Source: Symbiodinium natans
Lineage: Eukaryota > Sar > Dinophyceae > Suessiales > Symbiodiniaceae
NCBI GenBank assembly: GCA_905221605.1
Contig: CAJNDS010002845.1
Span: 346,713 to 410,712, forward strand
Reading direction: 5' to 3'
Length of the DNA: 64,000 nucleotides
Positions 12,330 through 24,269 of the stretch are shown here, one piece after another; position 1 is the first letter of the stretch; every line of letters starts with the position of its first letter. Under the pieces are notes generated by a model. That model worked only from the letters and a program-made list of their open reading frames with translations. It made no database searches and had not been told where the DNA came from. The position numbers and the translations under genes are program-made.

Positions 12330-13319
12330 TCATGTTGCTGCAATCGTGCCATCAAGCTTTGCAATCTTGAGCTTCCCCTCCAGAACTATCAAAAATGCAG
12401 TGTCTGTCAACGTTGCTGTGACGGATCCTGGAAGTTTTCTGCCAATTTCTAAGGAATGCCATGATGCCGTGGGCGATGATGCAGGTTTGTGGGTCAGCTC
12501 ATCATGCCATGTCACAATCACAGTCACGCATCTCTGTGAGCTTAGTGCATGGAGTTACAGCAGTGCGTGGTCATGTGGTCATTCGTGACAACAGCAACGG
12601 TGACAGGAATAACAAACGTTCTAAACCCTAAACTTCTGAACCTTTAAGATCTCGTCAGGCAAGTGGACATTTCTTACCATACCAGACTTAGGGTTCGGCC
12701 CACGTCAGTTTGGCTTGACACCCAGGACAGGAATGGCAGCAGGACAGAGCAGAATGTCAGCCACAGCAGCAATCAGAGAGGACAAACACGAGGCTTCCAC
12801 CATTTTCAATTTCTGCCTTAAGCAATTTGTAGGGTGTCAACAAAATTCTCAAGGCATCTGCAGCCTCCGCAGCTCTTTTCCGAGGTACTTTGCCCATGCG
12901 TTCAACCAGTCCACCCGCGTAGCTACACAGGACCCCCCTGTGACTCTATGACTAGATCAACCCGGGATGCTTGCGGTCTTGTCGGTCTTGTCAGTCTTGT
13001 CGGTCTTGTCCCCTTCTTCAAGACCAGAGGCGAAAAGAGGCGCGCGTGTCACGTGACACATGACTGGACAGAAGGTGTCCATGAGAACTGGGTGGGGGTG
13101 CACAAGAGGGCTGTTGATGTGAACGGGGCTGCGGGAAGCGAAAAGTTGGATTCTCTGCCACTTTCATTCAGACCAGCTTAGCTGGAGCCTGAGTCCGGAG
13201 GTGCTCCTCCATGGTAGCAATTCGGAGAGTGGCATTGCCTCCTTGTGCCCGCAAAATGGGCGCCAGAACTGAAGGCTCACGTGCTGGGATACGCTGAATG
13301 GCCGAGCTCAGTGTCAACA
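12330..13319 (-). CDS. Unknown minus-strand protein, at least three exons
   Basis: Read on the minus strand from right to left. Exon 13319-13174 lies between CTGCAG and a GTCTGA donor and includes AIQRIPAREPSVLAPILRAQ and a MEEHLRTQAPAKL end. Exon about 12930-12850 includes RVDWLNAWAKYLGKELRRLQ. The last exon, about 12430-12330, includes TAFLIVLEGKLKIAKLDGT and stops at 12330. Opposite-strand frames here are much poorer, and the three pieces have ordinary mixed composition, which is why I call the gene minus. No family is recognised. An extension to the right of 13319 (towards 13446 or beyond) is likely. Confidence 0.45.
12972..13010. repeat. CTTGTCGGT nonamer repeat
   Basis: Four to five tandem copies of CTTGTCGGT/CTTGTCAGT, in what would be an intron of the surrounding minus-strand gene. 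Confidence 0.75.
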
Positions 13320-14314
13320 CTGCAGGGAGATTTGTTCCTTGCCTGGTGAGGCCACCAGATTTCATTTTATCGGTGATGAATGGGCTGGTAGACGTGCTAT
13401 CGTGTGCTTCGAAATGTGGGTGCCATTGACTCCGTATCTCAAGCACTGAACCAATTTAATACCTCAGGTGCCAGTCGCACGATGTGACTGGGCGTTGTGG
13501 AAAGCCATAAGCAGCTAATTCTTTCAAGTCCACGCTCAGCTGCTGGCCCCACTTGCCAGTCTAAGACTTAGGTGACTTAGACGACAATGCTGTAATATGT
13601 TCCTTCTGACTACTGCCGGTGCAGGCTACCTGTGCAGCTTCAGCCTGTCTTCGTTGAAGTTGTAAGGATGCAAGGATGCAAGCCTGGGGCTGCCGGCAGC
13701 ATCTATTTTTTGATCATACACGTCTCTCGAGACTGGTAAGGTTTGCCAAGTTGAGAGGCGGCGCACAGAATCTGGCACGCGTCCTATCTAGTGGCATGCA
13801 GAACAAGCAAGTGGACAGTAGTAGTATTGACTTGGCAGAGCTTTTGGATACCAGGAAGCATGGAGCATGATACACCTTACTTTGGTGGCATACTGCAGGT
13901 GTACCGCCTAGGAGTATAAGGCACAGTTTGGCACACAAACAAGCACCGTCTCACCAGAGGCAGCAGGGCACCACTTGACAGCCTGCCTCCCACACGCTTC
14001 GATCGCATAGGTCCGGCATGCTAATTCCCTAACTTGCATAGCTCGGCAACTCACCTGGGGCAAATTAAATCTCATTTCAACACAGCACCGAACGTTACTG
14101 CTACTGTTCTTACATTGCCAGCTGCTGAAACCGACCTGAGACAAACCGAACCTCCGGTGGACCCACATGAATGCATGGAATCTGCAACATGGTGGTGTTG
14201 GGGGCGGAAAAGCTGCAGAGCAACACTCCTGCGAATACGGACCGTAAAAATCAAAAACCCAACTCTCCTGGCTGCCACGATGCAGTCCCCTCTCCGTGAT
14301 TTGGCGCAGTGCAG
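13320..14314. other. Between head-to-head genes, possible shared upstream region
   Basis: The minus-strand gene on the left and the plus-strand Gly/Tyr-rich gene on the right both point away from this interval. It may hold both 5' ends. No convincing exon or promoter motif is seen. Confidence 0.4.
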
Positions 14315-15466
14315 GGTGCAATGCCGACGGCTGCCATGGGCACGTCTGGGCAGCTGGGCATGGCTGGCTACGCGCAGTACGCGGCAGGCCATAGCCATAG
14401 AGGTCTATGTTGAAGTCTAAACGGCTTAGTTGAAACAGCAGAGATGAAAGGCTTTCCTATTGCTCGCATTCTGCTTGCATTCTGTGGACGGTGTCAGCTG
14501 CTATGCAGAGGCCAGTATCCTGGATATGGTGCCTCTTATGGATACACGGATGCTTATGGGAGGCCCGAAAGATGCCGTGAGAAGGGCAGAGACACCACCT
14601 GCACCAAATGCTTCAAGTTCCAAGTGTTGTGTCAGTGAGCACTTGCCGTATGTCATCTATCCCGTGAGGCCATATGGTGCTAGCATGGGCGAGCAGGTGC
14701 CAGCAGGCGCACACGTCTCGCTGTTTGCAGGTTCTCGAGTTTGATGGTCAGCCTAAGTGAGCCTCCTGCTGCCGTTTGTTTGAGCGCTTCGAGCTTAAGG
14801 AACTCTCACCCGCCGTGCCTTGTAGCTGCCATGGCAAGCTAGCATCTCGACATGTGCGGAACATACAAGAGAGAGAGAGCTTTCATGGAGTCACCCGTGG
14901 CAAGAGGCCAAAAGCCAACGACCGATCGTAACATAGAGTGTCCCAACTCCCAATAGTACAGACACTGTGCAAGGCGAAGAATTGTTGGATCTACCGATTA
15001 TTAGGAACTCTCGATGCCCTCGAAAAAAGTGCCTGCAGAACCCCTCTTTCCGTCTCCTGACGTGCTGGACGTCTCGAAAAGTCCTAAAGATTGCGACATC
15101 ATTTCATGAAAGTTTTTAGTCGAACTAACTTTGGAAGCCCGCCATTATCTGTGGTGGCCTCTCACTTGCTGCTCTGTCATGTGCTCCAGCAGAGCAGCCC
15201 GGGGCTCTATATGTTGCTATCTTGATGGCAAGCGGGGGCCCCTGAGAAGGCTACCAGGCACCACCGCCACCTCCTCCTCCAGGAGTGCCAGGAGGAGGCG
15301 TCGGCCACTTAGACGCCAGAACCGACATATTCTGCGTTGAGGCCGTTGGGCCTGTGTCTGTCTCAATAGGGCTGCCGCGTCAAGTGTGGTACCGGCCTGC
15401 CTTGCTTGAAGTTCCTTGTTGCCAGAGTGTTAACTGTGCAGCGATACATGTTTCATTTTGCTGAAT
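14315..15466 (+). CDS. Gly/Tyr/Pro-rich low-complexity protein (RNA-binding-protein-like C-terminus)
   Basis: Four plus-strand exons share a biased composition. Exon 14315-14387 follows GTGCAG and reads GAMPTAAMGTSG, then GMAGYAQYAA; it leaves through a GC donor. Exon 14509-14576 contains GQYPGYGASYGYTDAYGRP and has a GTGAG donor. The exon from 14669 contains PYGASMGEQVPAG. The exon from about 15247 contains YQAPPPPPPPGVPGGGV and stays open to a TGA near 15466. Tyr-Gly repeats followed by a proline run are typical of disordered tails of hnRNP, KH-domain and SF1-like splicing proteins, where they support condensate formation. No RRM or KH core is visible in the window, so the family assignment is inference from composition alone. 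Confidence 0.5.
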
Positions 15467-15467
15467 C

Positions 15468-16216
15468 TCATTGTGCGTCGGTGTGTCGTTTCAGTCCAAC
15501 CTCGGAAACCCCAGCGCGGGGAACTGGGCACGTGTCATGCATGTCTGTTAGAGACCGTTTTTGAGGTTGGCGGGGCACCGTACATGCACCCTGGCAGCAG
15601 ACTAGACGACATTGGACAGGGCACGTGAGACTAAGGGCGTTTTTGCCTGTTGCCATAAAGAACGTCGGACACGGGTGCGAATACTTGTCCAAAAACGTAT
15701 GAGGCCGAAGGATAGACTGGATGCAAAGCATCTGTCGCAAGCTGCAATGCCTCCACTGGGTCACAGATCATCTGTAACCGTCTGCATAGTTTGCACCACA
15801 GTTTGCGTTGGCAAAGAAGGCAGAGCCCCAGCTTGCAGGCATGGCCCACTGACCGAGCACGATAGACTTGCGGATGAGCGTGACAAAGCAGAACGCCTCA
15901 GTTGCTGACTCTTCTTGTAGTGTGGCCATGCGCTTGCTTCAGAATCAAACGAGTCCTCCATCAGAGCGTCTGATGTGGGTGCTTCTGTACTGCTTGTGTC
16001 GCCCCTAGGCTCGTAGACGGTTAGAAGATGAAGCGCGGCTTCGAAATGAAGAACTTCATCGGAAAGCTGAAACTGAGCCTGGGCTTCATCATACGGTTCT
16101 GCTAAATGGAGATGTTCGTCAGTCATTGTGAGATGGTCTTGTTGGAACATGCTAGAGCCACTGGGCCGCAAAGGAGCTGCAGTTGCTGTCCAAAGTCCTC
16201 CCTTTGTGGTGTTCAC
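15468..16216 (-). CDS. Unknown acidic minus-strand protein
   Basis: A minus-strand frame of about 150 codons (16216-15761) reads as ordinary protein rich in Asp, Glu and Ser. It includes TDEHLHLAEPYDEAQAQFQL and DTSSTEAPTSDALMEDS, while the opposite frames are poor. A second open frame, 15764-15468 minus, could be a following exon ending in a TGA at 15468. Start candidates are the Met residues near 16216 and 16123. No domain is recognised. Its 3' end meets the 3' end of the plus-strand Gly/Tyr-rich gene almost base to base. Confidence 0.5.
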
Positions 16217-16642
16217 AATCTGGGTGGCTTCAAGACCCCCCTACATGGAATGTGGGGTTTGGGGGGAGGGGGTACGTGCCAGGCCGTTTGGGTGAGCGGG
16301 TGGGGGGGGGCTTTAATGAGAAACCAGTGGCCGTACCTCGGGATTCACGTTCACGCATTTGCTGTGCAGCTCGTATCCCCTAGCGTTTACCCTCTCGTCC
16401 CAGTCCATCTGGGAACCCACAAAAGCCCCGAGATGACCGATGTTACAATTATCGCTCCTGCCTTCAACTTTCTGTGTTTCTGGCTGTCGCAGCCTCCAAC
16501 ATTGGGGGGGACCCCCGAAAAAAGCCACGAAACGCGCGACTGTTCAACAAACTGTCTGTTTAGTGGTGCTGGTGGTGGTTGGTGCTGGTGTTGGTGCTGC
16601 TGGAGGTGGGTGGCTGGCCAAGGCTGATGCTTCAATTTTCAG

Positions 16643-19600
16643 CCCAAGCCCTATAAACCCAAGGAACGAGCAACCGCTGCCGTCCGCAACGCCATCAGCA
16701 GCCTTCAAAATGGGCAGCCGCTTGACCGAAGCGCATTTGACCATTGAAAACGTTTTTTGGGGGGCTTCTCAGGGTGCCCTTGGAGCGCTGAGGTTCGACT
16801 CAATCGACGGGCTTCTGAAGGCCGGCTGATCGCGGCTAAACGAAAGATGCTGGGGTTCGAGTGGCTGTGGCTCCGGCGTTGGAGAGGTTTCAGAAATGCA
16901 GGAACATGCAGCACAACATTTACATTTGACTGCATGAAGTGGGTTCCATTGGCATTTGGCATTCTTATTTGGCATTCTTGAGAAACTCGTGCTTGCCTTG
17001 AGTTTCAATGTGTTCAGGCCTTGGAGTCCGTGGCGGCGAGGGACCTGTCAAAGACTGAGGGTCAGCAGGCGACTCTTAAGAAGGACATGGACCAGGCCGC
17101 AAGCTTGTCACTGCCACGGATGGAGATGTATTCATCTTTCAGTGTCAGAGGCCATTGCAGAAGCTCAGCAGCGGCGAGCTGTGATGGCGGAGCTGAAATC
17201 CATGGTCAGGACCTGCTTGGCTTCTTCCAAAGAAGGGACTGTGCGGTCGGGTGCTGTTGGCTGTTTTTAAATCTTTTGACTGACTCCCCTGAAAACGTGT
17301 CGAGGTGGAGCTGTGGAAGGGGGAGGGGTATAGCTCACGGAAGAGCGAGCGCAAGGGCCGCACGGCACGAGTGCAAGTTTCGGGAAGTTTCGGGTTCATC
17401 TCCCGGCATCCTTAGCATTACAGGAGTGGCGAGGAGCACATCAAGGCCTCGACTGCCTAGACTCTGCATGCCAATGCTCCGCGTCAGCTGAACGGTTGAA
17501 TGGCGCAGGCCACAGCAGAGCTGATTCGCGAGAATGTGGGGCTGCAAAAGGCCCTCTGTCTTCCTCTCTCTCTCGCTCTCTCTCTCGCACTCTTTCTCGC
17601 TATCTTTCTGTCACTGTCTCCCCCCCACAATTGCGGAGGAGAAGGACAGGGAAGACATGAACGACCAGCTCGAAAATGCCGGTTTGGAGGCCAGGGTGTG
17701 GAACTTGCTTCAGGGAATCTAGCAGATCTAGCGTTTTGCCTATGCAGGCCCAAGGCATGAGTGACCGCTACCAGTCGTTCATGGACGAGAAGGCAAAGGA
17801 GCACGAGGCCGTTTTCTGGCACCTGCAATGAACCTGCGGAGTCATGATGAGTGATGAGCGTGGCTCAGTGTGACTTCCAGGAACTCCAGAGCTTTACCAA
17901 GGGCCCTGCCTTAGTTGACCTGCGCCTTGTCATCGCGAAAATCAAGAAGCTGAGTAGCCCCTGGGCTGAAGCGGTTGCCAGCAGCTGTCTGTGTAGACTA
18001 GCGGGCTTGGCAGGCGTACAAGGATGGATCTTGACATATGGTTTGGTGCCAGGCGATCTGACAATGACAGCGACCAACGCTGCAGTGGGCTCAGCAAACT
18101 TGGTTTGGAGTCGAGAGGTCAAGATCTCGGGATTCGTGAAGTGTGTTCGAGGCGGGTATGGGGAAAACCCGATGACGGCCCTCACGCGGCCAAAAATGCC
18201 TGCCTGCATGCAATACATGCCATACATGTGTGCATATATATATATACACACACACGAAGACAGGGTAGATTCCTCATGATGCACACGACAGTGGTTCTAA
18301 ACCCTAACTTTGATTTAGACCGATTTCGGAGCGGAGTCCGTGGTCCCAATGAAATTACCGAAAGTCACTACTAGCCCCACAGGAATCCACGAAAGGCATG
18401 TGGAAGGCGAGTTGAGCGAAGCGCTCCAGCCGCATGCCCATGTTGCATATTGGGTAAGGGTGGGACACTTTGTGTAGAGCAGCTCCAGAGCAGAGCATCC
18501 CCAGCGCAACTCGCTCGCAAACGTTGCAAGCGCGTGTCCGGGAAGAAGTTGGTTGCTTTGTCTCCAGCGCCGACTTTGTTTCGCGAAAGAGCTGAAGACT
18601 GAGGAATGGCACGGCCTTAGGTGCTCGCATTGACCTGCCATTTAGAGTCCCCACCCTCCCCCCAAAAAAGCAACCAAGTCCTGAAACCCAAGCAGAAGCC
18701 TCAATTAAGCACGCAAAAAACTACGGGACAAAACAAGTGGGGCAGCCCCTGCTACAAGGCATCTCTACAATTCAGGAATTCTGGGCCCCAACCAGAGAGA
18801 TGATCACGGATTGGGAGGGGGCTTATCGTCCATGGGAGGGCAGCATGAAACCTTACTCACTGCTGATGGCCTGATCGAGGCTACTTGAATAAAAGCGGGC
18901 ATGTTGGATTGCTTCACTGGCGCAAACAGTTGACGCTAATAAGAGCACTAAGCCATGTTCTTGTGCTGGTTTTCATCTGCTTGTTGCAAGGGACTCACAA
19001 TTGTGGCTCGCGCTTCTGACCCTCCTCTGAGGCCAGCGTCGTGCGGGAAGGCAGGCAGAAGTTGGCACGCCAGGAAGCGGCCGTAGCGCGGACCAAGCGC
19101 ATGCAGGAGACTTCGGGTGAATTTCGCGAGAATTCTTAAAACATGATTTCAATCACGTCCCTTGCAACTCTCCGTTGTGCACCTGCTGCTCATTTGTTAA
19201 TTTGCTGCTCACTGCCGATGCAGTGCGTAGACACACCTGTTTATGTGCACTCCAATCTTGTTTTTGTTCTGCCAATGTTCCTCCACGGGGCCCATCCCTT
19301 CCAGCAATGAATCCAGGAACTGTTCGACCAGTACGATGCCGACAGTGACGGCTGTCTGTCTCAGCTGGAAGTCCTCCAGTACTCCCAAGGCTGTGCATTT
19401 GCGTCTTGGGCATGCATGCCACGCCGACAGCTTCTGTCAAGGCTCGTGGATGAGAGAGACAGAAGTTGCAGACTCGCGTCTGCAGGTGAATTTGAGTTCA
19501 CCCCGGCAGAGTCCTGTCTAGTGACTCAGCTGAAGTATGAAGAGCGTCATCCCGGTCGTGTATTATCAGAGCTGCTTCGTGTCATCATCTGAATCTCTCA

Positions 19601-20240
19601 GGAGACTAAGAGCAGTCTCAGTGTTCGCGGTGCTTCTGACATGCCATGTTGTCATGATCTGCCACGTGTGCAATCATGTGCAAGCATGTGCCATGACGAA
19701 AAACCTTGCAATTGCCCTGAGCTGAAAAGATTGCCTTTCACCTAGGAAAGGCTCTGGCGAAACTGGGTACCAGCAGGCCCGAGCTCAAATCACCTGCTTT
19801 GTCTGCTTTGGAACAGCGTTTCTCTTCCTACTATCCAGGAATGGCCGGCATAACGTTCGACCGCTTCCAGCAGATGAAGGTGGCAATTGGCACGGCTCGC
19901 GTTATTGAGCGGGACCAGGAGATGCTCTGAGATGCCCTGAGATGCGATGTACACTGGCCTATCCCCCCCCCCCTCCCCCATGAATCTCTGAGACCAAGTT
20001 GCAGGAGAGAAGACCAGCAGGCCACGTTGCTTAGGAGGCCTTGCCTTGCCGGGATTTCGGAGGCAGATCTGCTTTAATGGTACATCCAACTCTTCAGCTC
20101 CGAAGGATGCCCCTCCGGCTCCTCTGAAGGCAGCTGACGCGCTGGAGTTAATGCTTACGGCTTAGGCTATTAGGGATGTTAGGTCCAAATTGGGCAAGTC
20201 ATCGTATCGCAGTGTCTTGAAGGATCTAGAAGGTGAGGCT
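16643..20240 (+). CDS. Coiled-coil protein with an EF-hand, many exons
   Basis: A chain of short plus-strand exons. From 16643: PKPYKPKERATAAVRNAISS. From about 17019: AARDLSKTEGQQATLKKDMD. About 17145-17230: IAEAQQRRAVMAELKSMVR. Near 17500: AQATAELIRENVGLQ. About 17640-17720: EKDREDMNDQLENAGLEAR. 17742-17831: SDRYQSFMDEKAKEHEAVF. About 19030-19125: VREGRQKLARQEAAVARTKR. The exon from 19317 carries a complete calcium-binding loop, DADSDGCLSQLE (19335-19370), with acidic residues at loop positions 1, 3, 5 and 12. A further exon (about 19745-19930) reads FDRFQQMKVAIG. The helices suggest a long coiled-coil scaffold whose state responds to calcium. An exon at 20166-20234 (AIRDVRSKLGKSSYRSVLK) may extend it. 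No family name can be given; start and end are uncertain. Confidence 0.6.
18226..18256. repeat. TA/CA microsatellite
   Basis: A short TATATATA run followed by (CA)n inside an intron of the coiled-coil gene. Confidence 0.8.
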
Positions 20241-23200
20241 GGCAGGCAGAGAGGACAAGAAAGGCCTGGCAAAAGACTGAGCTGCCACTTCAGCTCTTGA
20301 AGAGTGCAGATAGGACCCACAAGTGCAAAGCGATTGAAAGGTGCAGAACAGGCTGCGCAGTATTTGGCATGCAAAGCTAGTGCAGGTGAGGAAGTTGCAT
20401 GGTGTTGATTTTTCACTGTGTTTGAAGAACCTACGCCTCTTTCTCGGCGAGCAAGCAGCAGAGCAGCATCTCACCGCGGTTTCTCGTCACCTCGGCTACA
20501 ACCCTCCCAACAGGGAACAAAACAAGCGTGCGACATGTATAGGTGATGCTGGGGAAGTGCGGTGCTGGAAGCGTGCTCTCTGGCAGGTCCAGGAAACAGG
20601 TCAGGAATAGTTGTCCTAGGCGACGTCCACCATTACACTGCCGGCGTGTTTTTCACGACGGCAGGAAGGTAAAGCTTGTCTTGAAGGGGTTTGGGCTCAA
20701 GTTGAAACATCGCAACAACGTCCAATACGTGGTGGTGCAGCTGGCACGTTGGAACTCGAAAGCAAGCTGCTGGAGCAGTCGAGCGCATTCGCTGGCAATG
20801 CCAGGACGCATGGTTTGCGACTCCAGGATGAATGTTGGTCTTGCCGTGGCGCTTTTTGAGCAGGGCTACACCGAGGCAGCGGCAGAGCATGACATTGCAC
20901 ATGCGTAAGTTTGCTCCTCTGACGTGCTCTTTGGAGAGGCTAGCGTTCAGGAAGCGGTCAAATCCTGCTCGACTGTTGAGGAGGTCCACCATTGCATCGG
21001 CTCACGGCTTCATCTGGTCAGATTTCCTTAGAATGCCGACCGTGTTTGGCACTTTGGCACCAGCAGGCGATGGCGTTCCTGAACCCCAAGCACAAGCAGA
21101 CCAAGGCGGAGATTCCCAGAACATCCCAGGACTTCCACCTTTCCCCATCCACACTCTTCGCTCCACAAGCGCACTTTTTCGGTCCAGGCGATGGATAGCA
21201 GAAAACGCTATCCGTAGTTTTCTTTGGAGTTCCTCACATTCAGAGACAGTGTGTAATGCCTCGGAAGCGGAACCTGCCAAGTGACTACTATGAACCACCT
21301 GCATGCTCACAGTGCAGCTGACTCGTACAACAAGTAGTACTGGATAGAACTGGCATGCAGGTGCGCGACTCGACTGTACAAATGGCCAGCGACAGGCAGC
21401 ATCTGCTACACTAGACCATTCTCACCACAGATCCTTCATAGGGGCTGAGTGTGGCGAATACCCTGGAACCTGAAAAGCGTTCGCAGTGGCATCCGTTGGC
21501 AAAGCCCCTAATTTGTGTGGTCGAAGGCCGCGTCGGCGCGCGACAGGGAAGAGGGCCCTGACCGCTTGGAGCTCGGTCGTGCCCAGTGTCGTTGCTCGCT
21601 GAGCTTGCTCAAGTTTCACTGCCAGGGAAGTGTGGCTGGAGCTCCCTGTATTGCCCAGAGCGGCACGACCGCAGATGAGGCCCCAGGGCAGATCACGGTG
21701 AAGAACCTACATGCCAAGCCCTTTAATCGAATACATTGCGCAGCCATGGTGGATGCAATGGCTAGCAGCCAGTGTTTGCAGGAAGGGTAGCAGTCCGCGG
21801 TAGCGAGACAAAGTGTGGTCGCATTAGAGTAGCGCAGTATCCCAATTTCGGTCAGATTTCATGTGCAAACTGGAACGTACTTGCTACATGAAACAGGTTT
21901 TATATGAAGCAGCGTGCCTTGAGGTTCACCATGCAATGTTGCGGTGTCGGCCAAGAGGGATAACCAGTCGTCGGCATCGGTAGAAACTGCATAGTTTATA
22001 AGCTTTTTCCTGATGGGTCGTACCTGTTGCTGTGCACTAGGTTCATTCTCCGCAGATCTATGTGACGTAGCGATCTGCGAGGAATGGATCGCATTTTCAC
22101 GAATCTCAAACCAGCCGCAGAACACCATGCACACTAGACGCGTGAAAGGCAGTTCAACGATTCAATACTCGTAGCTCTAATCGTGTTTTTCTTTCCACAT
22201 GCATGATGGTCATGGCGATGGCAGATAAAACAGTATTCACGGTCTCGTTGATTCCGGAACTCTCGGGCTGTGGAAGCCAAAGGCTTTAAAACCCTACAGT
22301 AAAGCCTGACTGACGCCTATTGAGGTGCGAACTGTGACTCCCATGGCTCGTTCGAAGCTCTACCGGGAATAAACAGCAACTACGCCCTTGTCGAGTCACG
22401 CTGCGACAATGGCCTGTTTTGTAAGATCACTTGGCACAGCGCTGCTGATTGCCGGAGTCGGTTAAGGGCGGAGTAGGTGCGGTGCTGACTCGACCTAACC
22501 ACTTTTATCTTGCGCCCTATGGTTGTCTGGAAGTGCCAGTGCAGGTGCCGCTGACTGTCGGCCACTCTGCGCTGCTGCAGCGCGTAATCGAGCGGCAGCC
22601 GAAGTCCAAATCCTGTGAGGAGTGCTGGCCTTGTTTTGCGGCACAGCTTAGAGAATCTCGAACATCTACCACACCCCAACGCCCCTGCCTGCAGGCATGT
22701 CTGTAGTGCTAGGCAGGCGATGTTGGATGTGTTGGGTGCAGGAGACGAGCGCACCTGCGGCGTGCAGAGCTGAGGATACAAAAGTGGAGAGGGCCATCCG
22801 CATGTCTGTACGGTTCGTCTTGGATTCAAACGCAGGTTATAGGACAGTCCTCCGAAGCCAGTTGCTGCAGTTTCCAAGGCCCACTCCATCTGAAGCCATC
22901 GAAACAGGTTCATCGGGTCTGGGCCTTCTGGGGCATTGAAGAGAAGCTGAGAAGCTGCCTACTTTTCTGGTTCGTGTGCTGCTTCGACTCGAGGTGACAG
23001 TGTGGCTGCTCCAACACCTGTTGATCAGACAGAAAGGCCGAACACCCAGACATGGTGTGCGGAGTTGGGCCTCCATTATGTAGAAAGCTCAGGCTCGGCG
23101 CAGAGGCTCAGGAGGACAGGGAGGACACGCTCGCGACCTTGCACACATCCAACTTGTTTCTTCGAAACCATGCAAGGAGCCTTCGAAAGAACCGTGCAAG

Positions 23201-23310
23201 GAACCTTCGAAAGAGTCTACAGCTCTCATGCCGGCTCGCCCCATTGCTCCCAATGAGCAGGGCATGAAGTGGTGGCGAGAGGCCTTGACCACGGGACAGC
23301 TGGTTTTGAT
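20240..23310 (+). CDS. Unknown plus-strand exons, one or two genes
   Basis: Several stretches look coding, but I cannot join them. About 21063-21115: AMAFLNPKHKQTKAEIP after CAG. About 21525-21580: SARDREEGPDRLELGRAQ. About 21630-21760: GSVAGAPCIAQSGTTADE, then QITVKNLHAKPF. About 22460-22620: GVGAVLTRPNHFYLAPYG. About 22760-22937: EDTKVERAIRMSVRFVLDS. About 23166-23310: a twice-repeated KEPSKEPCKEPSKE motif followed by MPARPIAPNEQGMKWW. None is recognised as a known domain. Composition changes from helical to mixed, so this is probably more than one gene. Minus-strand frames over 22380-22913 are long but lower quality. Confidence 0.35.
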
Positions 23311-23404
23311 ATGACGCGCCTAAACTACTTCTGACTCTTCTTTCAATTGCAATGTTCTTGCACGTCTCATCACGATCATCATCATTACAGTCTTCATAAT
23401 CAGT

Positions 23405-23528
23405 GTCCCTTGTCATTATCATTGACATTGCCATTACCCTTGTCATTATCATCATCCTTAGTTATCGTTGTCACTATCATTCTCATTATCATTATCATTA
23501 CCATTCTCATTATCATTATTTTTAGGGG
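23405..23528. repeat. CATTATCATTATC microsatellite block
   Basis: Imperfect CATTATCATTATC and CATTACC units. It gives low-complexity Ile/Met/Asp-type frames that are not genes. A similar short ATCATTATC run recurs at about 23925-23950, on the other side of the G-rich block. Confidence 0.85.
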
Positions 23529-23599
23529 CTGCGCCCATGGGCAGAAGCTCGAGGAGAGTTGTTCAACAAACCGGGAAAAGCGCGCGCACGCGCGCGGCG

Positions 23600-23725
23600 T
23601 TATGGGGGGGTGGGGGGGGGCGTGGGGGGGGTCGGGGGGGCGTGGGGGTCGGGGGGGCGTGGGGCAGACAGGCTGCACTCGGGGTGCGGGGTGAGGGGTG
23701 GGGGGGGTGGGTGGAAAAAAAATAT
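23600..23725. repeat. G-rich block with quadruplex potential
   Basis: Runs of seven to nine G separated by single T, C or CGT spacers (TGGGGGGGTGGGGGGGGGCG and similar). Many ways exist to form four-stranded G-tetrads on the plus strand. Open frames here read as Gly/Val or Pro/His and are artefacts of composition. Confidence 0.85.
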
Positions 23726-24269
23726 AGGGCCCACAAAAAACACTGGCGCCCTTCTTTAAACACTGCATGACTTCTGAAACGCTGCATGAGGGTGATGAGG
23801 CGGTGGGGGCGGTGCATGAGGGTGGTGACGCTGCCATAAAAGGTGGGAGTAGGGCGATGACCGGATGACCGAGAATGGGTCTTCACTAACGCCTCCCCCC
23901 CGCTCCAGCGGGGGTCGGCGGATCATGATCATGATCATTATCATTATCAGTATCCGAATCGTGGCTGCGGTCACATGGTTGTCCGTTACTTTTTCTGATG
24001 CGGAGCCCCAAGGCGAATCGATGTTGAAAGCTCCCGTGTTTTCACCCGCTTGAATTTCAGAGCCTTTGCCCAAGTTTGCTACCGATATTTTACCATGCAA
24101 CCTCTGCTGGTGCGGACAACCGCTCTACTTGTAGTGCACCAAGCGCCCAGCTGCAATCTTACATGGGTTGCTTCAGCTGGATCTCGGGCCACCTTCGTCC
24201 CCAATAGCTGCCCAAACGGGAAGAACCACCAGGAAGGAAACATGAAATTCAGGGTCTGAGTTCACGCTT

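Noticed and set aside
22380-22913. A 177-codon minus-strand open frame
   Set aside because: Plus-strand pieces in the same place have more natural protein composition and AG-flanked starts; the minus frame shows no motif.
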